Under the pieces are notes generated by a model, which was not told the DNA's origin, did not search any database, and saw nothing but the letters and a program-made list of their open reading frames with translations. Shown here piece after piece: positions 8,318-17,587 of a DNA stretch of 64,000 nt. Origin of the DNA: Mesorhizobium comanense (GTDB taxonomy: Bacteria > Pseudomonadota > Alphaproteobacteria > Rhizobiales > Rhizobiaceae); contig NZ_SCNN01000013.1 in the NCBI RefSeq assembly GCF_005503535.1, positions 124,001 through 188,000 of the forward strand, given 5' to 3'. Made by a program: the position numbers and the translations under genes. How positions within the stretch are numbered: position 1 is the stretch's first letter; every line of letters begins with the position of its first letter.

Positions 8318-9739
8318 ATGCTGCAGACAAGACAGGATGCGCTTGGCGACCGGTTCCGGCTACAGCGGGCAGCCTTCGAGACGCAGCCCTTTCCCGATAT
8401 CGGCGTCCGCAAGGACCGGCTGAAGCGTCTGCTGGCGCTTACCGAACGGCATGAAGCCGACATCTGCGCCGCCATCGATGCCGACTTTGGCGGCCGCTCG
8501 GCGCATGAGACGCGCCTGGCCGAACTGTTCGTGGTGCGCGCCGGCATCCGCCACACCATGTCCCATCTGGCAGGCTGGATGCGGGAGCGGCGCGTGGCCA
8601 CCACCTTGCCGTTCCTGCCGGGCAAAAACCGTCTCCTTGCCCAGCCGCTCGGTGTCGTCGGCATCGTCTCGCCTTGGAACTATCCTTTCCAGCTCGCCGT
8701 CGCGCCGGTCACCGCGGCGCTGGCCGCCGGCAACCGCGTGCTGGTCAAGCCTTCCGAACTGACGCCTGCTTTCTCCGCCCTGCTGGCGAGGCTGGCCGCC
8801 GAACATTTCGCCCCGGACGAGCTCAGCGTCATCATCGGCGACGCCGATATGGGCAAGGCCTTCGTGTCGATGCCGTTCGATCATTTGCTGTTCACCGGCT
8901 CGACTGCGGTCGGCCGCCAGGTGGCGATCGCCGCGGCCGCCAACCTGACCCCGGTCACGCTCGAACTCGGCGGCAAGTCGCCCGCGATCTTCGATCCGTC
9001 CTGCGACCTCGACGCCGCCGCATCCAGCATCGCCTACGGCAAGCTGCTCAATGCCGGCCAGACCTGCATCGCGCCGGATTACCTTCTTGTTCCCAAGGGA
9101 CAGGCTGGAACGGTTGCAGCGAAACTGTCGGCCGCCGTTGCGCGGCTCTACCCCAGCCTGCGCGACAATCCCGACTACACCGCCATCATCAGCGACCGCC
9201 ATTACCAGCGCCTGCGCGACATGATCGCGGAGGCCCGCAATGCCGGCGCCGAAATCACCGAGATCAACCCGGCCGGCGAAGACCTGGGCAGCACGGGCCG
9301 CAAGCTTCTGCCCACCCTGGTCAGGAATGCCGGTCCGGACCTGCGGCTGATGCGCGAGGAGATTTTCGGGCCGGTGCTGCCGATCCTCGAATACGCTGAT
9401 GTGGACGATGCAATCGACCATGTGAACCGCGCCGACAGGCCACTGGCGCTCTACTGGTTCGGCAGCGACAGCGGCAACCGCCAGCGCATCCTGCGCGAGA
9501 CCGTCGCCGGCGGCGTCACCATCAATGACAGCATGCTGCACCTTGTGCAGGAGAACCAGCCCTTCGGCGGCGTCGGCGCCAGCGGCATGGGCGCCTATCA
9601 CGGCGAATGGGGCTTCCGCACCTTCAGCAAGGAGAAGCCGGTGTTCCTGCAATCGCGCCTCAGCGCCGGCGCCATGCTGCGTCCGCCCTATGGCAAGACG
9701 TTCGAGCGGCTCTACAGCTTGCTCAGATACATCACCTGA
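8318..9739 (+). CDS. Aldehyde dehydrogenase, coniferyl aldehyde dehydrogenase type
   Basis: NAD(P)-dependent aldehyde dehydrogenase of 473 residues. The cofactor segment is IVSPWNYPFQLAVAP with VLVKPSE. The catalytic Glu lies in LELGGKSPAIF and the nucleophile Cys in LNAGQTCIAPDYLL, where the family's GQTCIAPDY is characteristic of CalB-like enzymes. The C-terminus is membrane-proximal and basic (FERLYSLLRYIT), as in this subgroup. The start has GGGAGGG about 6 bp upstream. It is not obviously co-regulated with the neighbouring catabolic operon. The substrate may be an aromatic or long-chain aldehyde; coniferyl aldehyde is the family name, not shown here. Confidence 0.9.
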   Translation: MLQTRQDALGDRFRLQRAAFETQPFPDIGVRKDRLKRLLALTERHEADICAAIDADFGGRSAHETRLAELFVVRAGIRHTMSHLAGWMRERRVATTLPFLPGKNRLLAQPLGVVGIVSPWNYPFQLAVAPVTAALAAGNRVLVKPSELTPAFSALLARLAAEHFAPDELSVIIGDADMGKAFVSMPFDHLLFTGSTAVGRQVAIAAAANLTPVTLELGGKSPAIFDPSCDLDAAASSIAYGKLLNAGQTCIAPDYLLVPKGQAGTVAAKLSAAVARLYPSLRDNPDYTAIISDRHYQRLRDMIAEARNAGAEITEINPAGEDLGSTGRKLLPTLVRNAGPDLRLMREEIFGPVLPILEYADVDDAIDHVNRADRPLALYWFGSDSGNRQRILRETVAGGVTINDSMLHLVQENQPFGGVGASGMGAYHGEWGFRTFSKEKPVFLQSRLSAGAMLRPPYGKTFERLYSLLRYIT

Positions 9740-9777
9740 GCGTTGCCGGCCGTCCAGCGCACCTTTCCCACCCGCTG

Positions 9778-10899
9778 ATGGCCCGCCAGTATCGCGCTTT
9801 CCCCCGGGCCCACGCCGTCCAACCGTGGATCAGACCCTTGATCGAAAGACGCCTGGATTTCGCCGTGACCAAGCCTTCCAGCGCACCCGTGCTGATCTTC
9901 TATGCCCGCAATGACGCGCTCGGCGACGGATTGCTGCGCATACCGGCCTTGCGCGCGGCGCGGACGGCCTTCCCGCAAAGCCGCATCGTCTACGGAAGCA
10001 TCGGAAAGTCTTCCCTCACTGGCCTGCTGCGCAGGCATGCAAGCGATCTCGTTGACGACTTCAGGACGATAGTGCCGCTTCCCGTCATCCTTGCCGAGTA
10101 CAGGGCTCGCTCCAGGCCTATGACGGTCGTCGACTTCCGCACCGGCATCGCCGACCTTGTCGCGACGAAGCTGCGGCTTGCCAGGCATGGTGTCCGTTAC
10201 GAAGCGAATTTCGCGGGCCACATGTTGACCTCGCATTGGAGGGCGAGATGGACATTGCGGCCCGAGCACAATGCCTGGCGTTACCACAGGCTGGTCGAAC
10301 GGGTCGCCGGCCGTCAATTGCCGTTCGACCATAGGCTGGAGACCACGCAGGCAGCCCGCGCCCTGGCGCGCCGGCTTCACGGCGCCGATGATCGGCCGCT
10401 CATTCTCCTGGGCGGCAATTCCCGGGGGACCAACAAATTGATGAGCGACGACCAGATCGCGGCCATCGCCGCCGGGCTGATCGATGCCGGCAACCGGGTG
10501 GTGTATCTCGTCACCCCAGGGAAGGGGCCGACGCCTGAAACCCTTGCGACCAGGGAAAGCCGTCTCGTGACCGTAGGCCCGGATCTTGGGCTGGATGTCG
10601 AGGCGTTCGGCGATCTGCTACTGGCGCTTGGTGAGATGGCCACGGCCTATGTCGGCATGGAGGGAGGCCTCGGCCACCTGTTTGCAACGGTGATGACACC
10701 GATGGTCATCATCAACCACGGCGCCAATCTGGAGCGTTGGCGGCCGCTGTCGAACCGGGTCGAGATCGTCACGGCTCCGAGACGGGGACGAAATCCCGCC
10801 AACATCTCCGACACGCCAGTCGATTCCATTCTGGAGGCCACGCATCGCCTGCTCGCCGATGGCGGGCGCGACCATCCGGTCCCGGTGCCAATCACTTGA
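9778..10899 (+). CDS. Glycosyltransferase family 9-like protein
   Basis: A 373-residue protein with the two-lobed GT9 (heptosyltransferase-like) pattern. The N-lobe starts VLIFYARNDALGDGLLRIPALRAARTAFPQ. The C-lobe contains LLGGNSRGTNKLMSDDQIAA and a nucleotide-sugar site region AYVGMEGGLGHLFATVMTP, with NLERWRPLS near the end. It probably transfers a sugar to a cell-surface glycan, but no LPS genes lie nearby. The open frame begins inside the preceding gene; I take the ATG at 9778, and a GTG at 9865 right before TKPSSAPVLIFY is a plausible alternative. No strong Shine-Dalgarno separates them. Confidence 0.72.
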   Translation: MARQYRAFPRAHAVQPWIRPLIERRLDFAVTKPSSAPVLIFYARNDALGDGLLRIPALRAARTAFPQSRIVYGSIGKSSLTGLLRRHASDLVDDFRTIVPLPVILAEYRARSRPMTVVDFRTGIADLVATKLRLARHGVRYEANFAGHMLTSHWRARWTLRPEHNAWRYHRLVERVAGRQLPFDHRLETTQAARALARRLHGADDRPLILLGGNSRGTNKLMSDDQIAAIAAGLIDAGNRVVYLVTPGKGPTPETLATRESRLVTVGPDLGLDVEAFGDLLLALGEMATAYVGMEGGLGHLFATVMTPMVIINHGANLERWRPLSNRVEIVTAPRRGRNPANISDTPVDSILEATHRLLADGGRDHPVPVPIT

Positions 10900-10910
10900 C
10901 GTCCAGACCT

Positions 10911-11249
10911 TCAAACCAGGAAATCAGCCCGTGCCGGTGTGAAACTGTCGACCAGCCGCCCTGCTTCCAGCGCCTTCACGCCATGCACCAGGCCGGATGG
11001 CACGATGAAGCTGCCGCCGGTCCCGACGATTTCCATCCGCCCGTCGATCGTCACTTCGAAGCGGCCTTCGGCGACATAGCTTGACTGGACATGCGCATGC
11101 GAATGCAACGCGCCGACGCCGCCCTCGTCGAAGCCGAATTCGACCAGCATCAACTCATCGGTATGGAGCAGGACGCGTCGGCGATTGCCATCGGGCGTTG
11201 ACGTCCAGTCGCTCTCACCGGCATGCGCGAATATCTTGTGTTTCGTCAT
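10911..11249 (-). CDS. kdgF: KdgF-like cupin (unsaturated uronate processing)
   Basis: A 112-residue single-domain cupin. GALHSHAHVQSSYVAEGRFEVTIDG holds the metal-binding histidines (HSHxHxQ), followed by GSFIVPSGLVHGVKALEAG and DSFTPARADFL, which closely follow KdgF. In other bacteria KdgF speeds conversion of 4,5-unsaturated monouronates from pectin or alginate to linear keto forms. It follows uxaC by 52 bp on the same strand, which fits uronate catabolism. Two ATGs lie six bases apart; AAGGAG abuts the first and is 6 bp from the second (11249), so the second is chosen. Confidence 0.85.
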   Translation of the reverse strand: MTKHKIFAHAGESDWTSTPDGNRRRVLLHTDELMLVEFGFDEGGVGALHSHAHVQSSYVAEGRFEVTIDGRMEIVGTGGSFIVPSGLVHGVKALEAGRLVDSFTPARADFLV

Positions 11250-11301
11250 CGTCATCTCCTTGCCATGGAGGGCTGACCAACCTCGATTGGGCACATCCGC
11301 C

Positions 11302-12711
11302 TCAGAGCCGATAGGCCTTCTTGGCGAGCGTATAGGCCAATTCTGCGGCCAGTTCATGCGCCTCATCCTGGCGCAGACGGTGTTCGGCGACGAGGCGGGC
11401 CAGGAAGGCGCAATCGACCCGGCGCGCAACATCATGGCGGGCCGGGATCGAAGGAAAGGCGCGCGTGTCGTCGTTGAAGCCGACGGTGTTGTAGAAGCCG
11501 GCCGTCTCGGTTGTCATCTCGCGGAAGCGGCGCATGCCTTCCGGGCTGTCATGGAACCACCAGGCCGGTCCGAGCCTCAGCGCCGGATAGACACCGGCCA
11601 GCGGCGCCAGTTCGCGCGCGTAGCTGCTCTCGTCGAGCGTGAAGACGATGACGCTCAGATCGCGGTCCAGCCCGACGCAGTCGAGCAGCGGCTTCAGCGC
11701 CGTCACATAGTCGGTCCGGGTCGGGATATCGAAGCCCTTGTCGCGCCCGAATGTCTGGAAGACCGAAGGCGAGTGATTGCGCAGGGAACCGGGATGGATC
11801 TGCAGCACCAGCCCGTCATCCCGGCTCATCTTGGCCATTTCGGTCAGCATCTGGGCGCGAAACAGTTTTCGCTCACGCTCGTCGTCGGAACCCCGGCGGA
11901 TGCGGTTGAAGAGTTCCTGCGCCGCCGCGTCGGAAAGGTTTGCCGTCTCGGCCGTCGGATGGCCATGGTCGGACGAGGTCGCGCCGAAACTCTTGAAGAA
12001 GGCCCGCCGCTGCCGGTGCGCGTCGAGATAACCGGCCCATGTCCCCGTATCGCAGCCGGTGATCTCGCCCAGCCGGTCCAGATTGGTCGCAAACCCCTCG
12101 AAGTCGGGATCGACAATGGCATCCGGCCGATAGGCGGTGACGACACGGCCCTCCCAGCCGCTGTCACGGATCATCCGGTGCCATTCGAGGTCGTCGAGCG
12201 CGCCTTCCGTCGTCGCGATGACTTCGATGTTGAAGCGCTCGAACAGCGCGCGCGGTCGAAAGTTCTCCCACTGCAGCAATGTCGCGATCATGTCGTAGTG
12301 GCGGTCGGCGGTCGCCGCGCCCAGCGGTTCCTCGATGCCGAAAAGATGCGCCAGCACATGGTCGAACCACAGCCGGGTCGGCGTCCCCCGGAACAGATGA
12401 TAGTGCTCGGCAAAGCGCCGCCAGATCGCCCTGCCGTCGGTCTCGACCGGCGCGCCGTCCAGGGTCGCCACGCCGAGATCCTCCAGCCGCACGCCCTGGC
12501 TGAACAGCATGCGGAAGATGTAGTGGTCGGGCACGATGAGCAATTGCGCCGGATCGGGAAAAGGCTCGTTCAGCGCATACCAGCGCGGATCGGTATGGCC
12601 GTGCGGGCTGACGATCGGCAGGTTCTTGATGCCGGCGTAGAGGTCGCGGGCAAGCGAGCGCGACTGCGCTTCGGGCGGAAACAGCAGGTCCGGATCGGTC
12701 AGCGCGACCAT
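11302..12711 (-). CDS. uxaC: Glucuronate isomerase (uronate isomerase)
   Basis: Interconverts glucuronate/fructuronate and galacturonate/tagaturonate in the Ashwell pathway; 469 residues, the usual length. The amidohydrolase-like metal site begins LPIVSPHGHTDPRWYA (residues 28-43). Further family segments are PDHYIFRMLFSQG, RLWFDHVLAHLFG, VIATTEGALDDLEWH, LQIHPGSLRNHS and FNDDTRAFPSIPARHD. The start ATG at 12711 has GGAG ten bases upstream and replaces a longer open frame. It heads a two-gene operon with kdgF and is divergent from uxuB. Confidence 0.95.
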   Translation of the reverse strand: MVALTDPDLLFPPEAQSRSLARDLYAGIKNLPIVSPHGHTDPRWYALNEPFPDPAQLLIVPDHYIFRMLFSQGVRLEDLGVATLDGAPVETDGRAIWRRFAEHYHLFRGTPTRLWFDHVLAHLFGIEEPLGAATADRHYDMIATLLQWENFRPRALFERFNIEVIATTEGALDDLEWHRMIRDSGWEGRVVTAYRPDAIVDPDFEGFATNLDRLGEITGCDTGTWAGYLDAHRQRRAFFKSFGATSSDHGHPTAETANLSDAAAQELFNRIRRGSDDERERKLFRAQMLTEMAKMSRDDGLVLQIHPGSLRNHSPSVFQTFGRDKGFDIPTRTDYVTALKPLLDCVGLDRDLSVIVFTLDESSYARELAPLAGVYPALRLGPAWWFHDSPEGMRRFREMTTETAGFYNTVGFNDDTRAFPSIPARHDVARRVDCAFLARLVAEHRLRQDEAHELAAELAYTLAKKAYRL

Positions 12712-12731
12712 GGGAGAACGGCTCCTTCCAG

Positions 12732-12747
12732 CATGCCTATCGGTATG
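12732..12747. promoter_or_regulatory. Imperfect inverted repeat between uxaC and uxuB
   Basis: CATGCC (12732-12737) and GGTATG (12742-12747) pair at 5 of 6 positions around TATC. The site lies 20 bp upstream of uxaC in the 144-bp divergent spacer. GntR-type uronate regulators bind GGTATACC-like dyads, so it is a weak candidate operator for both genes. No regulator gene lies beside it. Confidence 0.3.
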
Positions 12748-12855
12748 TTCGGGCCGATGCGATGTCAACGTGCCCCGGCAAAGAGGCATCCTTGCAGCGA
12801 ACGGGGACAGGTGTTACGCCGCTTGCATCCGCCGCTCAAAACTCCCGATATCGCC

Positions 12856-14346
12856 ATGACCCGAAGCCGTCTGTCCAATGCCACGCTGCGTTCACTGCCT
12901 GCGGCGGCCGTGGTTCCCGGATATGACCGGGGCGGCATGGTGCCTGGCATCGTGCATCTGGGCGTCGGCGCCTTCCATCGCGCCCATCAGGCCGCCTATG
13001 TCGACGATTGCCTGTCCGCCGGCGAGACGGGCTGGGGCATAACGGGCGTCTCCTTGCGCAGCCGCGAAACGCGCGACGCGCTGGCGCCGCAGGACGGCCT
13101 CTACACGCTCGCCATCAGGAGCAGCGGCCAGGAGGAACTGCGCGTCATCGGCTCGATCGGCTCGATGCTGGTCGCGCCCGAAGATCCACACGCCGTGCTG
13201 GCGGCCCTGGTCGATCCGCGCACCCGCATCGTCACGCTGACCATCACCGAGAAGGCCTATCTCAGGACGGCGGGCGGCGGGCTCGATGCCACCCATCCCG
13301 ACATCGTCCACGATCTTGCAAACCCCGGCATGCCGAAGACGGCGCATGGCTTTCTCGCCGAGGCGCTTGCCCGAAGGCTCGCTGCCGGTACCCCGCCCTT
13401 CACCGTGCTTTGTTGTGACAACCTGCCGGCCAACGGCGCCACCTTGCACAGGCTGATGATCGAATTCGCCGGCCTGCGCGACGCAAGGCTCGGCCTGGGA
13501 GCTGGGCTTGCCCGTCATATCGCCCGCGAGGTCGCATTTCCGTCCAGCATGGTCGACCGCATCGTGCCGGCGACCACCGATGCCGACCGCGCGCGGATCG
13601 CCGCCGAACTGGGCGCCGAGGACGCCTGGCCCGTCATGACCGAACCGTTCCGCCAATGGGTCGTGGAGGACAATTTTACCGCCGGCCGCCCGGGCTGGGA
13701 GAAATTCGGCGTCACCATGGTCGGCGATGTCGGTCCGTTCGAGGACATGAAGCTCAGGCTGCTCAACGGCGCCCATTCGGCGATCGCCTATCTCGGCCTG
13801 CTCAGCGGCCACGCGACGGTCGACCGCGCCTTCGCCGACCCGGCGATCCGGCAGTTTGTCGATGCCTTGTGGGCCGAAGCCATCCCCACTTTACCCGAGG
13901 ATGCCGGGCTCGACACATCGGCCTACACCGCCGAACTGGCCGAGCGTTTTTCCAACACGGCACTTGCCCACCGCACGGCGCAGATCGCCAATGACGGCAG
14001 CCAGAAACTGCCGCAGCGCATCGTAGCGTCCGCCATCGAGTGCCTGGAAGCCGGAACCGAGTTCGTGCATCTCACACTGGTGGTGGCGGCGTGGATCGCC
14101 GCCTGCGCCGCGCGCGGAAAAACCTTGCCCGAAAACCATTTCACCGATCCGCTCGATGCGGCGCTGACGGCGCTTCTGAGCCAACAATTGCCTGCGAATG
14201 AAACCGTGACGGCGGTGTTCGACCTTGCCGGCTTTGCCGGGGATCATGCCGAGCGCCAGACGCTGATCGAATTGGTGGCCGTGCATCTGGTGCACCTGCG
14301 ACGGGACGGCACGACCCTGGCCTTTGCCGCGCTCGGCATAGGATAA
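12856..14346 (+). CDS. uxuB: Mannitol dehydrogenase family protein, probable fructuronate reductase
   Basis: NAD-dependent polyol/uronate reductase of 496 residues. The N-terminal Rossmann part has GIVHLGVGAFHRAHQAAYVDD, and the all-helical C-terminal domain carries GDVGPFEDMKLRLLNGAHSA, containing the catalytic Lys of the long-chain polyol dehydrogenases. Family members reduce fructuronate to mannonate (UxuB) or fructose to mannitol. Divergence from uxaC/kdgF favours fructuronate reductase. The ATG at 12856 begins at the family N-terminus; the much longer upstream frame is antisense to uxaC and is not coding. Confidence 0.88.
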   Translation: MTRSRLSNATLRSLPAAAVVPGYDRGGMVPGIVHLGVGAFHRAHQAAYVDDCLSAGETGWGITGVSLRSRETRDALAPQDGLYTLAIRSSGQEELRVIGSIGSMLVAPEDPHAVLAALVDPRTRIVTLTITEKAYLRTAGGGLDATHPDIVHDLANPGMPKTAHGFLAEALARRLAAGTPPFTVLCCDNLPANGATLHRLMIEFAGLRDARLGLGAGLARHIAREVAFPSSMVDRIVPATTDADRARIAAELGAEDAWPVMTEPFRQWVVEDNFTAGRPGWEKFGVTMVGDVGPFEDMKLRLLNGAHSAIAYLGLLSGHATVDRAFADPAIRQFVDALWAEAIPTLPEDAGLDTSAYTAELAERFSNTALAHRTAQIANDGSQKLPQRIVASAIECLEAGTEFVHLTLVVAAWIAACAARGKTLPENHFTDPLDAALTALLSQQLPANETVTAVFDLAGFAGDHAERQTLIELVAVHLVHLRRDGTTLAFAALGIG

Positions 14347-14357
14347 TTCCAGGAAAG

Positions 14358-14400
14358 TGTGAGCGGTTTCTGCCCGAAACTGCGTTAAAACAAAGGCTTA
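14358..14400. repeat. Rhizobial intergenic repeat fragment
   Basis: The stretch with GCGGTTTCTGCCCGAAACTG followed by CGTTAAAACAAAGGCTTA looks like the dispersed palindromic repeat seen between genes of Mesorhizobium and relatives (CGGTTTC pairing with GAAACTG). Identity is from memory of such elements, and only part of one appears to be present. Confidence 0.4.
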
Positions 14401-14437
14401 GGCGCCTCATCCTTTGAACGACGAGATGCTCCAAACA

Positions 14438-14465
14438 AAAAAGCGGGGCAAGGCCCCGCTTTTGC
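14438..14465. terminator. Bidirectional rho-independent terminator between uxuB and atpC
   Basis: AAAGCGGGGC (14440-14449), a 3-nt loop, then GCCCCGCTTT (14453-14462), flanked by A-rich and T-rich tracts on the two sides. It can end both uxuB on the plus strand and the atp operon on the minus strand. Confidence 0.88.
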
Positions 14466-14487
14466 GATCAGTTGTAGAAAATCGGCT

Positions 14488-14895
14488 TTAAGCCGGCAGC
14501 AACGCGCTTTCCAGCGTGGTGAGCTGCGCCAGAAACTGTTCCGCCTTGCTGCGGGACTGGTCGTCCTTGGCGTCGGCGGCATCTTCCTTGGCGTCCTGGA
14601 TGCGGCGGGCGAGATCGGCCCGGTCGACATTCTTCACCGCGACGGCCGATTCGGCCAGCAGCGTGCAGCCAGCCGGAACGATGTCGGCGAAGCCGCCGAA
14701 CACCACGTAGCGCTCTTCGCCGCCCGAGGCGCTCTTCACGGTCACGACACCGGGCTTGATGGTGGTCATCACCGGCGCGTGGTTGGCCATGACGGTCATC
14801 TCGCCTTCGGCGCCCGGAATGACGACGGATTCGACCTGCTCGGAAACCAGCAGACGCTCCGGGGAGACCAGTTCGAACTTGAAAGCTTCAGCCAT
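14488..14895 (-). CDS. atpC: ATP synthase F1 epsilon subunit
   Basis: Rotor stalk subunit of F1-ATPase; 135 residues. It begins FKFELVSPERLLVSEQVESVVIPGAEGEMTVM (in shorter terms LVSPERLL then IPGAEGEMTVMANHAPVMT), the N-terminal beta-sandwich of epsilon, and ends with a helical region rich in Ala/Asp. It is the last gene of atpHAGDC and is separated from atpD by a 109-bp repeat-bearing spacer. Confidence 0.97.
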   Translation of the reverse strand: MAEAFKFELVSPERLLVSEQVESVVIPGAEGEMTVMANHAPVMTTIKPGVVTVKSASGGEERYVVFGGFADIVPAGCTLLAESAVAVKNVDRADLARRIQDAKEDAADAKDDQSRSKAEQFLAQLTTLESALLPA

Positions 14896-14910
14896 GTCAA
14901 TTTAGCGAGT

Positions 14911-15000
14911 AGGGAATAGTGAGTAGGACGTAGGGAGAAAGGACATTGCCTGATCACCCAACTGCTATTCACTACTGACTACTGACTACTCCCTATTCCC
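14911..15000. repeat. Hairpin repeat with 7-bp tandem units in the atpD-atpC spacer
   Basis: GGGAATAGTGAGTAG (14912-14926) pairs at 14 of 15 positions with CTACTCCCTATTCCC (14986-15000). Inside the right arm ACTACTG recurs with a 7-bp period (14971-14990, nearly three copies). The pair would form an extended hairpin in the mRNA between the beta and epsilon genes. Confidence 0.75.
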
Positions 15001-15004
15001 TTGA

Positions 15005-16600
<1,596 letters not shown>

Positions 16601-16670
16601 CGTCTTTACCCTTTTTCGTCCTTTGTTTCTCACGCGGTGTTTTCGCGGGCCTATGACCCGCCTACCGCGC

Positions 16671-17555
16671 CTAGAGCGCTTCGGCGCCCGAAATGATTTC
16701 GATCAGTTCCTTGGTGATCTGCGCCTGCCGCTGGCGGTTGTAGGTGATCGACAGCTTGTTGATCATCTCGCCGGCGTTGCGCGTCGCATTGTCCATGGCG
16801 CTCATCTTGGCGCCCATCTCGCCCGCCGCGTTCTCGAGCAGCGCGCGGAAGATCTGCACCGCGATGTTGCGCGGGATGAGATCCGACAGGATCTCGCCCG
16901 GTTCTGGTTCGTATTCGTAGACCGCGCTGGCGCCGTCCGAGGTCTCGGCCTTGGCCGAAGGAGCCGCGGCCGGGATGATCTGCTGCGCGGTCGGAACCTG
17001 GCTGATCACCGACTTGAACTGCGAATAGAACAGAGTGCAGACGTCGAAGGCGCCTTCGTTGAACAGATGGATGACCTTGCGGGCGATCGCATCGGCATTG
17101 ACGAAGCCGAGAGTCTTGACCTCGCGAAGATCGACGCGATCGAGGATCAGCGAAGCGTAGTCACGGCGAAGGATGTCGAACCCCTTCTTGCCTACGCAAA
17201 TGATCTTGACCTGTTTGCCGTCGGCGAGCAGCCGGCGGATATGGTCGCGGGCAAGGCGGGCGATTTGCGAGTTGAAGCCGCCGCACAGGCCGCGCTCGGC
17301 GGTGCAGACCACGAGCAGATGCACGTTGTCCTTGCCGGTGCCCGTCATCAGTGCCGGGGCGTCGCCGCCGCCGCCGATGGCCTGCGTGATGTTGGCCAGC
17401 ACGGAACCCATGCGCTCCGAATAGGGGCGCGCCGCTTCCGCGGCCTCTTGGGCACGGCGCAGCTTCGCCGCGGCGACCATCTGCATCGCCTTGGTGATCT
17501 TCTGCGTCGCCTTGACCGAGGCGATACGGTTACGAAGGTCTTTTAATGAAGGCAT
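16671..17555 (-). CDS. atpG: ATP synthase F1 gamma subunit
   Basis: Central rotor shaft of F1; 294 residues. The N-terminal helix MPSLKDLRNRIASVKATQKI and the C-terminal helix with SAMDNATRNAGEMINKLSIT followed by YNRQRQAQITKELIEIISGA are diagnostic. Between them lies the ERGLCGGFNSQ loop. It lies between atpA (32-bp gap) and atpD (70-bp gap). Confidence 0.97.
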   Translation of the reverse strand: MPSLKDLRNRIASVKATQKITKAMQMVAAAKLRRAQEAAEAARPYSERMGSVLANITQAIGGGGDAPALMTGTGKDNVHLLVVCTAERGLCGGFNSQIARLARDHIRRLLADGKQVKIICVGKKGFDILRRDYASLILDRVDLREVKTLGFVNADAIARKVIHLFNEGAFDVCTLFYSQFKSVISQVPTAQQIIPAAAPSAKAETSDGASAVYEYEPEPGEILSDLIPRNIAVQIFRALLENAAGEMGAKMSAMDNATRNAGEMINKLSITYNRQRQAQITKELIEIISGAEAL

Positions 17556-17587
17556 GCTTCAAACCTGATCCCGTCTTGTCGCTTCGC

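Noticed and set aside
14971..14990. Possible CRISPR-like tandem units
   Set aside because: Units are 7 bp, directly adjacent and without spacers; it is a short tandem repeat inside a hairpin element.
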